Origin: Streptomyces colonosanans
GTDB lineage: Bacteria; Actinomycetota; Actinomycetes; Streptomycetales; Streptomycetaceae
Reading direction: 5' to 3'
NCBI RefSeq assembly: GCF_001866645.1
Contig: NZ_MLYP01000109.1
Coordinates: 1-40,799 of the forward strand
DNA: 40,799 bases
Shown: in pieces, positions 23,137 to 31,592 of the stretch
How positions within the stretch are numbered: the first letter of the stretch is position 1
How the letters are laid out: each line of letters begins with the position of its first letter
Made by a program: the position numbers and the translations under genes
Notes under the pieces: generated by a model
Told to the model about the DNA's origin: nothing
Seen by the model: the letters and a program-made list of their open reading frames with translations, nothing else
Databases searched by the model: none

Positions 23137-23171
23137 AGTAGCGCCAGGGGAACACCGACGGAAGGGGTCCT

Positions 23172-23861
23172 ATGAGCACGCGTGCAGTCCTGGAGGTGAT
23201 CGCCCTCGACGCCGAGGACGCGGTCGCCGCCCAGGCCGGAGGTGCGGACCGCCTCGAGCTGGTCGCCGACATGGCCGCCGACGGGCTCACCCCCGCGGTG
23301 GAGACCTTCGCCGCGATCCGCACCGCCGTCGGCATCCCGCTGCGCGTGATGCTCCGTCTGCGGGACGGGTTCGCGGCCGGTGACATCGAGGCGCTCGTAC
23401 GCACCGCGCGTGAGCTGCGCGCGGCCGGCGCCGACGAGTTCGTGCTCGGGTTCCTCGGTGCGGACGGCGGGCCCGACCTCGGCGCCGTGGAGCGGCTGGT
23501 CGCGGAGCTGGACGGCTGCCGCTGGACCTTCCACCGCGCGATCGACCGCGCCGCCGATCGCGACGCCCTGCGCAAGCGGCTCGCCGATCTTCCGGGCCTG
23601 GACACCTACCTGACGGCGGGCTCGCGGCACGGCGTGGACGACGGCCTGCCCACCCTCGCCGCCGAGGCGGCCCGGCGCGGCGAGCCCGGCTACACCCAGC
23701 AGCTCCTGGTCGGCGGCGGCCTCCGTCTCGACCATGTCCCCCGGCTGCGCGCGGCCGGTGTCGACGCCTTCCATATCGGCGGCGCGGCCCGCCCTCACGG
23801 CTGGACCGCTCCGGTCTCACCGGAGGCGGTACGCCAGTGGCGCACGGCCGTCGACGGCTGA
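23172..23861 (+). CDS. cutC: CutC-family TIM-barrel protein
   Basis: A 229-residue CutC homologue: LEVIALDAEDAVAAQAGGADRLELVADMAADGLTPA at the N-terminus, then LRVMLRLRDGF, GADEFVLGFLGADGG, TFHRAIDRAADRDAL and LLVGGGL...FHIGGAAR. The fold is a TIM barrel. CutC was linked to copper tolerance in E. coli, but the biochemical activity is unsettled and a hydrolase-like role on an unknown substrate has been considered. GGAAGGGG precedes the ATG. A DasR-like box in the promoter hints at a tie with amino-sugar metabolism rather than copper, which would be unusual. Confidence 0.9.
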   Translation: MSTRAVLEVIALDAEDAVAAQAGGADRLELVADMAADGLTPAVETFAAIRTAVGIPLRVMLRLRDGFAAGDIEALVRTARELRAAGADEFVLGFLGADGGPDLGAVERLVAELDGCRWTFHRAIDRAADRDALRKRLADLPGLDTYLTAGSRHGVDDGLPTLAAEAARRGEPGYTQQLLVGGGLRLDHVPRLRAAGVDAFHIGGAARPHGWTAPVSPEAVRQWRTAVDG

Positions 23862-23896
23862 CCGGCCCGGGTGGCTCTTGCGGTGTGCGGCCGGTC
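23860..23896 (+). terminator. Hairpin overlapping the cutC stop
   Basis: GACCGGCC and GGCCGGTC form an 8-bp perfect stem with a 21-base loop; the left arm includes the stop codon. Confidence 0.5.
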
Positions 23897-23917
23897 GCCG
23901 TTGGCGCCGTTTGCGAT

Positions 23918-23932
23918 GTGACGGCATGTCAC
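23918..23932. promoter_or_regulatory. GTGAC-N5-GTCAC dyad upstream of protease gene
   Basis: A perfect 5-bp inverted repeat about 136 bp before the protease ATG. It resembles GTGAC-type operators in general shape, but no specific regulator is indicated. Confidence 0.35.
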
Positions 23933-24067
23933 GGATTCATATCCGACAGGTAGTTGTTGTGTGCTGACCGTCCCCCGCTGATCACCGTGCGTCCTCCGGC
24001 GTGCATAGTAGGGAACTCCGGCCAAGCCGGGGCATGACAAGAATCAGCCACAGGGGGACCAAGCTCC

Positions 24068-25315
24068 ATGCCATTCATACGCCGCCGCGGTGTCGCGGCC
24101 GCTGCCGCCGTGATCGCGGCGGTCATGGTGACCGCCACGGCCTGCGACAGCAAGACGAAGGACGAGAGCAAGGCATCGGCCTCGTCGTCGGCCCAGGCGG
24201 ACCAGGGTGATCCGGGCGTCGACACCGGGCAGGACGGGGGCGGGAACACGCTCGGCGGCTTCAAGCTGCCGGACGGCATCCCCACCGAGCTCAACGGTGA
24301 CGCACTGCAGAAGTGGAAGGACGGCGGCTGGCAGGACTTCGGCAACTGGAAGTCCAAGGCCGAGGAGTTCGCGAACCCGTACATCAAGGACTTCTGGACC
24401 CCGGAGCGGGTCGCGAAGGCCGAGGCGAGCATTCCCGGGGTCGCCACGGCGAGCAGCACCAGCACCGGCGGTGGCAGAACGACGTACATGTACGCCCCTG
24501 ACGGCGCGGTGAAGCGGAAGGCGGCCACACGGGTCGCGACGACGTACCACCACTACGCGGCGCCGGTCGGCAAGCTGTTCTTCACCACCCCGCAGGGCGG
24601 CTCGGAGTGCTCCGCCACGGTCGTCGCCGACCCGGCGCACCCCGGCAAGTCCAACCTGGTGTGGACGGCCGGCCACTGCGTGCACGCGGGCAAGGGCGGT
24701 GGCTGGTACCGCAACATCGCCTTCGTGCCGTCGTTCGACAACACCGGCCGGTACAACAGGCAGCAGGCGTCGCAGAACGTCCGCTCCACCGCGGTCTCCC
24801 CGTACGGCATCTGGTGGGCCGACTGGGCCACGACGTCGGGTGACTGGATCAAGGGCGGCGCCCACCAGGGCACGGTGGCCAGCGCCTACGACTACGCCGT
24901 GCTCCATGTGCGGCCGGAGAAGGGGCGCAAGTCCCTTCAGGAGATGACCGGTTCGGCGCTCCCGGTGTGGTTCAACGCCCCCGCGGCCAACAAGATCAAA
25001 GACATGAAGGTCCGCGGCTACCCTGCCGAGGCCCCGTACGACGGCTCGAAGATGTACGACTGCCGTGGCGCGACCAAGCGTGCGGTGCTCGGTTACAGCT
25101 ACCCGAGCAACTACCCGGCGCAGTACATGATCGGCTGCACGATGAACGGCGGCGCCTCGGGCGGCCCGTGGTTCATGACGCACAACGGCCGTACGTACCT
25201 GGTGTCGAACAACTCCCTGAGTGACCGCAGGACCTACATCACCGGACCGCGGCTGGGCGCCAACGCCAAGCAGGTGTACCTGGCGACCAGCAACAAGTTC
25301 AAGAAGTCCGGCTGA
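24068..25315 (+). CDS. Secreted or lipid-anchored trypsin-like serine protease
   Basis: A 415-residue exported protein. The signal segment MPFIRRRGVAAAAAVIAAVMVTATAC has twin Arg residues and ends at C26 with a lipobox-like ATAC, so it may be a lipoprotein. A Ser/Asp/Gly-rich linker and a helical propeptide-like region (to about 150) follow. The chymotrypsin-fold domain shows the full triad: H203 in WTAGHCVH, D275 in AYDYAVLH and S365 in GGASGGPW. Cys pairs at 181/204 and 332/357 could form disulfides. A role in extracellular protein digestion or envelope processing is expected; the specificity is unknown. It is flanked by terminators and stands alone. Confidence 0.9.
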   Translation: MPFIRRRGVAAAAAVIAAVMVTATACDSKTKDESKASASSSAQADQGDPGVDTGQDGGGNTLGGFKLPDGIPTELNGDALQKWKDGGWQDFGNWKSKAEEFANPYIKDFWTPERVAKAEASIPGVATASSTSTGGGRTTYMYAPDGAVKRKAATRVATTYHHYAAPVGKLFFTTPQGGSECSATVVADPAHPGKSNLVWTAGHCVHAGKGGGWYRNIAFVPSFDNTGRYNRQQASQNVRSTAVSPYGIWWADWATTSGDWIKGGAHQGTVASAYDYAVLHVRPEKGRKSLQEMTGSALPVWFNAPAANKIKDMKVRGYPAEAPYDGSKMYDCRGATKRAVLGYSYPSNYPAQYMIGCTMNGGASGGPWFMTHNGRTYLVSNNSLSDRRTYITGPRLGANAKQVYLATSNKFKKSG

Positions 25316-25338
25316 TCTCCGCGTCCGCCGTCTCCTCG

Positions 25339-25377
25339 CGGCCCCCGGTGCCCTCGTCCCGTCGGCACCGGGGGCCG
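25339..25377. terminator. Bidirectional terminator between protease and HelD genes
   Basis: A perfect 14-bp stem (CGGCCCCCGGTGCC with its complement) and 11-base loop between convergent stops. Confidence 0.9.
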
Positions 25378-25388
25378 TGTCGTGCGGG

Positions 25389-27440
25389 TCAGCCCAGCTG
25401 GGGCGGCAGGGGTGCCGCGTGGGTGACGATCAGGCCCGAGACCGCACGGGTCAGGGCCACGTACAGGCGGCGCAGGCCCGTCCGTTCGTCCGGTTCGCCG
25501 TCGACGACGGCCTGCGGCTCGTCGAGGACCACGTAGTCGTACTCCAGACCCTTGGCGAGTGACGCCGGGACCAGGGTCAGCCGGGTCTCCCGCGTGGTCT
25601 CCTCACCGGGGGCGAGATGGCCGATGCCCGCCGCGGCGAGCGCCGCGGCGAGCGCGGGGATGCGGGCGTCGGCGGCGATCAGGCCGGTCGAGCCCTCCCG
25701 CAGCAGCAACTCCTCGCAGGCGGTGATGACATCGCGGTCCGCCGTGGTCGCCCGCACCTCGAAGAACCCCGGGTTCTCACGCACCGACGCGACCGGTGTC
25801 AGGCCCGGCGCGATGTGCGGCAGCAGCCTGGAGGCGTACGTGATCACGTCCGTCGGCACGCGGAAACCGGCCGTCAGCTCCTCGACCATCGCGTCCGCCT
25901 TCCCGAGATGGGCGAGCGCGTCCTGCCAACTTTGCGTCGCCCAGGGCGTGGTGCCCTGCGCGAGGTCGCCCAGCACGGTCGCCGAACCGGTCGTGCAGCG
26001 GCGGCCGACGGCCCGGTACTGCATCGGTGAGAGGTCCTGCGCCTCGTCGAGGACGACGTGCCCGAGCGAGTGCGTGCGCTGGACGAGATCGGTCGCCTCG
26101 TCGATCAGCACGGCGTCCGCGGCCGACCACTTGGCGGACTTCACCGACCGCACCGGCTTCGCCCAGAGGATCTCCTTCTGCTCGTCCCCGTCGAGGATCC
26201 CGTCCGCGTGCTCGGCGAGGAAGTCGGCGTCGGTGAGCAGCCGCAGGACCAGTTTGGCGGGGTCGACGGGCGGCCAGATCGCCTTGACCGCCGCCTTCAC
26301 GGCCGAGTTGCGGGCGACGGCGTCCTGAACGCGGTCGTCCGGCGCCTCTCCGGACCGCTCCATCTGGACCAGCACGGCGTGCGCGATCCGCTGGGGAAGG
26401 GCCTCGCGGGCGGCGCCGTAGCGGATGTCCCGGTCGAGCAACTCCCTGACAGTATCGTCCAGTTCGTATGCGGGCACCCGCCAGCGCCGCGAGCCGCGCA
26501 CCACCACGACCGGCTCGGTGGGCGGCGTGACATGCGAGCGGACGGCCCTGCGCAGGACCTCCGCCATGCGTGCGTCGCCCTTGACGACGGCGGCGGCCGC
26601 GGTGTCGCTCCCGCGCACCTCGACGTGCGCGACGAGGTCGTCGACCGTCGCCTGCTTGACCTCCAGCTCGCCGAGGGCGGGCAGCACCTGCTCGATGTAG
26701 TGCAGGAAGGACTTGTTGGGGCCGATGACGAGGGTGCCGGTGCGGGCGAGCCGCTCGCGGTGGGCGTAGAGGAGGTACGCGACCCGGTGCAGGCCCACCG
26801 CGGTCTTCCCCGTCCCCGGGCCTCCCTGCACGCAGACGGTGCCGGACAGCCCGCTGCGGACGATCTCGTCCTGCTCGGGCTGGATGGTGGCGACGATGTC
26901 GCGCATCGGGCCGACGCGCGGGCGCTCGATCTCCTGCTGGAGCAGCTTGCTGGTGGTCGCCGCCTCGGCGGGGTCCGAGAGGTGCTCGTCCTCGTACGCG
27001 GTGAGGTCGCCGCCGGTGTAGCCGAAGCGGCGGCGCAGCGCGACGTCCATCGGGTCCTTCTTCGAGGCCCGGTAGAACGGCTGGGAGACGGGCGCGCGCC
27101 AGTCGATCACCATCGGGTCGCCGTCCGCGTCGTGGACGTGCCGCCGCCCGATGTAGAAGTGCTCGCCCTCCGCGCCCTCCGCCCGGTCGGCGCCGGGAGC
27201 GTGCAGGTAGTCGAGGCGGCCGAAGAAGAGGGGGGTGTGGCTGAGGTCGGCGAGTGCCTTGATGCGGTCGTCGATCTGGCGGGCGAGGACCTCGGCGTTG
27301 ACCCAGTTCGCGGTGACGTCGCTGATGTCGAGGTTCTCCACGTCCTCACGCATCGCGCGCAGCGCGGCCCGGGAGGCGGTGAGATGGGAGCGCTCGCGCG
27401 AGAGGGGACCGGGGTCGGACGGGGCGGACGGCGTGGACAC
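25389..27440 (-). CDS. HelD-like SF1 helicase/RNA-polymerase recycling factor
   Basis: A 683-residue UvrD-like superfamily 1 ATPase. N-terminal coiled arm (residues 15-70), then the family segment DYLHAPGADRAEG...FYIGRRHVHDADGDPMVIDWRAPVSQPFYRAS. Motif Q is IVATIQPEQDEIVR, Walker A is GGPGTGKT (206-213), motif II is VVLDEAQDLSPMQYRAV, and C-terminal motifs are AKGLEYDYVVLDEPQAV and LRRLYVALTRAV. This is the HelD architecture; such proteins remove RNA polymerase from DNA, and some relatives (HelR) protect it from rifamycins. Which subgroup this belongs to cannot be decided here. GTG 27440 is chosen because GGAGG lies nine bases upstream; the longer frame adds low-complexity residues. Confidence 0.87.
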   Translation of the reverse strand: MSTPSAPSDPGPLSRERSHLTASRAALRAMREDVENLDISDVTANWVNAEVLARQIDDRIKALADLSHTPLFFGRLDYLHAPGADRAEGAEGEHFYIGRRHVHDADGDPMVIDWRAPVSQPFYRASKKDPMDVALRRRFGYTGGDLTAYEDEHLSDPAEAATTSKLLQQEIERPRVGPMRDIVATIQPEQDEIVRSGLSGTVCVQGGPGTGKTAVGLHRVAYLLYAHRERLARTGTLVIGPNKSFLHYIEQVLPALGELEVKQATVDDLVAHVEVRGSDTAAAAVVKGDARMAEVLRRAVRSHVTPPTEPVVVVRGSRRWRVPAYELDDTVRELLDRDIRYGAAREALPQRIAHAVLVQMERSGEAPDDRVQDAVARNSAVKAAVKAIWPPVDPAKLVLRLLTDADFLAEHADGILDGDEQKEILWAKPVRSVKSAKWSAADAVLIDEATDLVQRTHSLGHVVLDEAQDLSPMQYRAVGRRCTTGSATVLGDLAQGTTPWATQSWQDALAHLGKADAMVEELTAGFRVPTDVITYASRLLPHIAPGLTPVASVRENPGFFEVRATTADRDVITACEELLLREGSTGLIAADARIPALAAALAAAGIGHLAPGEETTRETRLTLVPASLAKGLEYDYVVLDEPQAVVDGEPDERTGLRRLYVALTRAVSGLIVTHAAPLPPQLG

Positions 27441-27844
27441 GGAAAGGTGCCTCCGGGGCGGTGGGTCCCCTTGTTCGAACGAAGCCGGGAACGCGGGGGA
27501 GGCGGGCCGGTCGGGGCGCGTACGCGCTGGGCCGGCTGCCGCGGTGACGGGTGGCGGTCTTGGCCGTCCGGTTTCCGTCCGGACGACGGCTCTCCGTGAA
27601 GGGAGGCGGGCAAGGGAGGAATTGTAATGACGGACGGATGCGGTGGCCAACGGATTTCTGGGCGGTCTCGGGCCCCGGACCGGTGGTACGGACCCCGCGC
27701 TCTCAGGGGCGTCACCCCAGGTGCCCTAGGGGATGACGTCCCTCCGGAGTACGAGACGTGTGTGACCGGAGAAGGACGAGGACGCCGCGCAGGTTACGCC
27801 CTTGGTCCGACGCCATCCGGGTCAGGTGGTTCCACCATGGAGAC
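27441..27844. other. 404-bp intergenic region with imperfect inverted repeat
   Basis: No gene is supported here. Arms AGGGGCGTCACCCC (27705-27718) and GGGGATGACGTCCCT (27729-27743) pair with one mismatch and one bulge around a 10-base loop. A GTTCGAAC palindrome lies at 27473-27480, just upstream of helD. The region must hold the helD promoter and that of the small gene at 27845. Confidence 0.5.
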
Positions 27845-28024
27845 ATGAGTGCAGCAACCATCCCGTCGGCCCCGTTGCCTGGTGCGACCGTCCTCGACGG
27901 CACACACCACCGCCACCGCCTCGGTGACGCCCTGCGCGCCGTCAAGGTGTTCGCGGGCGCCGCGGTCGACGTGCTTCTCCTCGGTGAGTACAGCGAGGAG
28001 ACGGGCGTCCGCCGCCCCCGGTAG
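27845..28024 (+). CDS. Small hypothetical protein (59 aa)
   Basis: A 59-residue protein, MSAATIPSAPLPGATVLDGTHHRHRLGDALRAVKVFAGAAVDVLLLGEYSEETGVRRPR. I do not recognise a family; coding-like composition and a hydrophobic helix (ALRAVKVFAGAAVDVLLLG) are visible. GGAG lies only two bases before the ATG, which is poor spacing; a GGTGG further upstream could serve. Its end is 14 bp from the convergent XPB stop. It is kept as a probable small gene because the frame is isolated from larger genes. Confidence 0.5.
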   Translation: MSAATIPSAPLPGATVLDGTHHRHRLGDALRAVKVFAGAAVDVLLLGEYSEETGVRRPR

Positions 28025-28038
28025 CGGCCCTGCGGTGC

Positions 28039-29682
28039 TCAGGTCTCCTCGGCCAGCAGTTCGTCCGCGTCCATGATCCGGTACGCGTACCCCTGTTCCG
28101 CCAGGAAGCGCTGGCGGTGGGCGGCGAAGTCCTGGTCGATGGTGTCGCGCGCCACGACCGAGTAGAAGTGCGCCTGATGCCCGTCGGCCTTGGGCCGCAG
28201 TACCCGCCCCAGCCGCTGGGCCTCCTCCTGCCGCGACCCGAACGTCCCCGACACCTGGATGGCGACGGTCGCCTCCGGCAGGTCGATGGAGAAGTTCGCC
28301 ACCTTGGAGACGACGAGCACGCTGATCTCGCCCTCGCGGAAGGCGTCGAAGAGCTTCTCGCGCTGGGCGTTGGAGGTCTCGCCCTTGATGACGGGCGCGC
28401 CCAGGTGCTCACCCAGCTCGTCCAGCTGGTCGATGTACTGCCCGATGACGAGGATCTGCTGCCCGGCGAAGCGCCGCACCAGCGCCTCGGTCACCTTCCG
28501 CTTGGTGTCGGTGGTGGCGCAGAACCGGTACTTCTCCTCGGTCTCGGCGGTGGCGTACGCGAGCCGCTCGGAGGCGGTGAGGTTCACCCGCACCTCCACG
28601 CAGTCGGCGGGCGCGATGTACCCCTGGGCCTCGATCTCCTTCCAGGGCGCGTCGAACCGCTTGGGGCCGATGAGGGAGAACACGTCCGACTCGCGGCCGT
28701 CCTCGCGCACCAGGGTCGCCGTCAGCCCGAGCCGCCGGCGCGCCTGCAGGTCCGCCGTGAACTTGAAGACGGGCGCAGGCAGCAGGTGCACCTCGTCGTA
28801 GACGATGAGCCCCCAGTCGCGGGAGTCGAACAGCTCCAGGTGCGGATAGACACCCTTCCGCTTGGTGGTGAGCACCTGGTAGGTGGCGATGGTGACCGGG
28901 CGGATCTCCTTGCGTGTGCCGGAGTACTCGCCGATCTCGTCCTCGGTGAGCGACGTGCGCTTGACCAGCTCGTGCTTCCACTGCCGGGCGGAGACGGTGT
29001 TGGTGACGAGGATGAGGGTGGTGGCCTTGGCCTGGGCCATGGAGCCCGCGCCGACGAGCGTCTTGCCCGCACCACAGGGCAGGACGACGACCCCGCTGCC
29101 GCCGTGCCAGAAGTTCTCCACGGCCTGCTTCTGGTAGGCCCGCAGGGCCCAGCCGTCCTCGCGCAGCTCGATGGGGTGCGCCTCGCCGTCGACGTACCCG
29201 GCCAGGTCCTCGGCGGGCCAGCCCAGCTTGAGCAGCGTCTGCTTGATCTGCCCACGCTCGGAGGGATGGACGGCGACGCTGTCCTGGTCGATCCGGGCCC
29301 CGACCAGCGGGGCGATCCGCTTGGACCGCAGCACCTCTTCGAGGACGGGCCGGTCGGTGCTGGTGAGCACCAGCCCGTGGGCGGGGTGCTTGGTGAGGGT
29401 CAGCCGCCCGTAGCGGTCCATGGTCTCGGCGATGTCGACGAGCAGCGCGTGCGGCACCGGGTACCGGCTGTACTGCACGAGCGCGTCCACGACCTGCTCG
29501 GCGTCGTGCCCGGCCGCTCGTGCGTTCCACAGCCCGAGCGGGGTCACCCGATAGGTGTGGATGTGCTCCGGCGCCCGCTCCAGCTCGGCGAACGGCGCGA
29601 TGGCCCGACGGCAGTCGTCGGCCTGCTCGTGGTCCACTTCGAGCAGCAGGGTCTTGTCCGACTGGACGATTAGGCAGGACAC
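28039..29682 (-). CDS. XPB/Ssl2-type DNA helicase with element-derived 5' end
   Basis: A 547-residue SF2 helicase. N-terminal damage-recognition-like region to about 170, Walker A PCGAGKT (202-208), DEVH box in LIVYDEVHLLP (296-299), the XPB-specific RED motif in LTATLVRED, and motif VI QRLGRVLRP. It unwinds DNA from 3' to 5' and is thought to act in repair. GTG 29682 is preceded by GGAGG at six bases. The first codons (MSCL) come from the integrated element; the native start (MNGPLIVQ) is stranded 7.3 kb away at 36974. The frame resumes as IVQSDKTLLLEV, so the protein should be functional, but its promoter and RBS are now those of the element. Confidence 0.93.
   Translation of the reverse strand: MSCLIVQSDKTLLLEVDHEQADDCRRAIAPFAELERAPEHIHTYRVTPLGLWNARAAGHDAEQVVDALVQYSRYPVPHALLVDIAETMDRYGRLTLTKHPAHGLVLTSTDRPVLEEVLRSKRIAPLVGARIDQDSVAVHPSERGQIKQTLLKLGWPAEDLAGYVDGEAHPIELREDGWALRAYQKQAVENFWHGGSGVVVLPCGAGKTLVGAGSMAQAKATTLILVTNTVSARQWKHELVKRTSLTEDEIGEYSGTRKEIRPVTIATYQVLTTKRKGVYPHLELFDSRDWGLIVYDEVHLLPAPVFKFTADLQARRRLGLTATLVREDGRESDVFSLIGPKRFDAPWKEIEAQGYIAPADCVEVRVNLTASERLAYATAETEEKYRFCATTDTKRKVTEALVRRFAGQQILVIGQYIDQLDELGEHLGAPVIKGETSNAQREKLFDAFREGEISVLVVSKVANFSIDLPEATVAIQVSGTFGSRQEEAQRLGRVLRPKADGHQAHFYSVVARDTIDQDFAAHRQRFLAEQGYAYRIMDADELLAEET
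29663..29670. other. attL core (TGGACGAT)
   Basis: An 8-bp direct repeat shared with 36952-36959. It lies in codons 4-7 of the present XPB frame. Left of it is XPB coding DNA; right of it is integrase-proximal element DNA. The likely crossover dinucleotide is TG at 29663-29664. Confidence 0.82.
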
Positions 29683-29703
29683 GCATACCTCCGCGGATAG
29701 GAT

Positions 29704-29716
29704 TGTCACCGTGACA
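29704..29716. promoter_or_regulatory. TGTCACCGTGACA palindrome over the integrase start
   Basis: A perfect 13-bp palindrome centred on the base before the integrase GTG, within the 28 bp that separate the integrase and XPB start codons. A TAGGAT hexamer (29698-29703) ends seven bases before the GTG and could be a -10 box giving a leaderless integrase mRNA. A repressor here would affect both genes. Confidence 0.5.
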
Positions 29717-31351
29717 GACGCCACACCTGCCACGGCTCGGGCCATGCCCCGTGCCCGCCGCCGGAAGGGCGTACCGGCCGACGCGCCGGGGATGCGCGCC
29801 GCTATCTATGTTCGCCTATCGCGTGAAACGGACGAGACGACTTCTCCTGAGCGCCAGAGAGCGGCGTGCGAGGCGCTGTGTGAGGCACGTGGCTGGGACG
29901 TCATAGCTGTCGAGGAAGACATCGATGTCTCCGGCTTCTCGCGGGGCCTCGACCGGCCGGGTCTGCAACGCATTCTGACCAGGCTCGCCGAGCTGGACGT
30001 GATCGTGTTCTTCAAGATCGACCGGCTCGCACGCTCGACGGTCGACTTCGCGGAGATCATGCGACTCGCGGAGCACCAGGGCGTCGCGCTCGCGTCGGCT
30101 ACGGAGCCGCTCGACCTCACGTCGTCCATGGGGCGAGCCATGGCGAAGGTCATCGCGGTCTTTGCGGAGCTGGAATCCGACACCATCGGCATGCGGGTGT
30201 CCAGCGCGCATGAGCACCTGCGCCGCGAGGGTCGCTACACCGGCGGTCGGGTCCCGTACGGGTACATGGTCGTCCTCAATCCCACCGGGGCGGGCAAGGT
30301 CCTCGCGGTCAACGAGGACGAGGCCAAGACGATCAGGAAGATCGTGGAACGGGTCCTGGCCAAGGACTCCCTCATGCAGATCATCAACGACCTCAACAAG
30401 GAGGGCGTCCCGTCGCCCGGCCACACCTCACGCCAGACCACGGGCAAGCGCAGCGACTCCAAGCAGTGGTACACGACGACGCTGCGCAGTCTGCTGGGCA
30501 ATCCCCAGTTGCTCGGCCAGGTCATCGAGGACGGAAAGCCGATCCTGCGGACGGACGGTCTGCCGCTGGTCAACCGCCCGCCGATCCTCGACACGGACAC
30601 CTGGCAGGCGCTCCAGGGTGAGTTGGAGCGCCGGGCCAATCCCGGCGAGAAGCGCCGGGAGGGGACGTCGCTGCTGCGCGGCATCATGCACTGCGGAGTC
30701 TGCGGCGAGCGCATGTACACCTTCAGCGGGCGCAACGGTCAGCTTCGGTACCGGTGCATCGGCCCCCTGAAGTACCGCCAGCGGGCGGCCAAGGGGGAGG
30801 AGAAGCCGGGCGTGAAGTGCTACGGGCCGACCGTGGCAGGGGTGACCACCGAGGAGCACGTCACCGAGCAGTTCCTCACGAAGTACGGGCACCTCTCCGT
30901 GATGCGGATGGTCCAGGAGGCGGGCGAGGATTTCCGCCCGCAGATCAGGCAGGCCGAGGAAGCGTTGGCCGATCTGCAAAAGGATCGCTACGACCGGGGC
31001 CTGTTCAGGGGCGACGACGGAGCGATCCGGTACGCGGAGCAGTACGCCAAGCTGGAAGAGCGACTGGCGACGCTGAAGGAGAGGCAGCGAACGGCGAAGC
31101 CGGGCGGCGTGAAGGCGGAGCCGACCGGAGAGACGCACGCCGAGCAGTGGAAGCGCTCGGACGTGGCCGGTAAGCGAGATTTGCTGTTGAACGCGGGCGG
31201 CTACGTGGAGGTGGCGCCCGCGCGGCGTGGCGGCAAGAAGCTGGACACGTCGCGTCTGTCGGTGCACTTCGGCGAAGAGGGGCACATGCGGCGGGCGGCA
31301 GCCGCGAAGGAGAGCGAACAGGAGACCGAGGCGGCTGACAGCCAGGGCTGA
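29711..31351 (+). CDS. int: Large serine recombinase (integrase)
   Basis: A 546-residue large serine integrase. Catalytic domain about 28-180: RAAIYVRLSRETDETTSPERQRAACEAL with nucleophile S37, VFFKIDRLARS, and GRAMAKVIAVFAELESD. Then the recombinase domain (GGRVPYGYMVV...), a zinc ribbon (HCGVCGERMYTF with later Cys at YRCIG and KCYG), and a C-terminal coiled coil (QIRQAEEALADLQKDRYDR, KLEERLATLKERQR). It joins attP to attB by a serine-linked break at a central dinucleotide. Start GTG 29711 has AGGA upstream; ATGs further in are alternatives. It has its own terminator and is divergent from XPB, 28 bp apart. Confidence 0.95.
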   Translation: MTDATPATARAMPRARRRKGVPADAPGMRAAIYVRLSRETDETTSPERQRAACEALCEARGWDVIAVEEDIDVSGFSRGLDRPGLQRILTRLAELDVIVFFKIDRLARSTVDFAEIMRLAEHQGVALASATEPLDLTSSMGRAMAKVIAVFAELESDTIGMRVSSAHEHLRREGRYTGGRVPYGYMVVLNPTGAGKVLAVNEDEAKTIRKIVERVLAKDSLMQIINDLNKEGVPSPGHTSRQTTGKRSDSKQWYTTTLRSLLGNPQLLGQVIEDGKPILRTDGLPLVNRPPILDTDTWQALQGELERRANPGEKRREGTSLLRGIMHCGVCGERMYTFSGRNGQLRYRCIGPLKYRQRAAKGEEKPGVKCYGPTVAGVTTEEHVTEQFLTKYGHLSVMRMVQEAGEDFRPQIRQAEEALADLQKDRYDRGLFRGDDGAIRYAEQYAKLEERLATLKERQRTAKPGGVKAEPTGETHAEQWKRSDVAGKRDLLLNAGGYVEVAPARRGGKKLDTSRLSVHFGEEGHMRRAAAAKESEQETEAADSQG

Positions 31352-31366
31352 CGCCGACGTCACCGG

Positions 31367-31422
31367 ACACACGCAGCGGCGCCCCCACCTGACGGACGAG
31401 GTGGGGGCGCCGCTGTGTGTGT
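31367..31422 (+). terminator. Terminator after the integrase
   Basis: A stem of about 24 bp with one G-T pair (core GCGGCGCCCCCACCT with its complement) and 8-base loop, 16 bp past the stop. The following gap to 31592 is less G+C-rich and holds the promoter of the next gene. Confidence 0.92.
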
Positions 31423-31592
31423 TCAGGGAGTCTTCGCCATCTTCGAACATGCAGGTCGGAGGCTCTGGCGTGGGGCTCGCTCGGGACACTCATGCTGATC
31501 TCGGGCGGGAGTCTGCGATCTTGATCATCCGTCATATCATCGGTCGAGGCTGTCACCCGCAGCCAGGTCTCCGTTGTCTGTAGTGTGCGGAA

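Noticed and set aside
27473..27480. GTTCGAAC as a LexA/SOS box upstream of helD
   Set aside because: The actinobacterial LexA site needs two half-sites with a four-base spacer; this is a spacerless 8-mer.
27837..27848. A three-codon open frame (Met-Glu-Thr-stop) overlapping the start of the 59-aa gene as a regulatory uORF
   Set aside because: Too short to separate from chance, and the downstream gene itself is uncertain.
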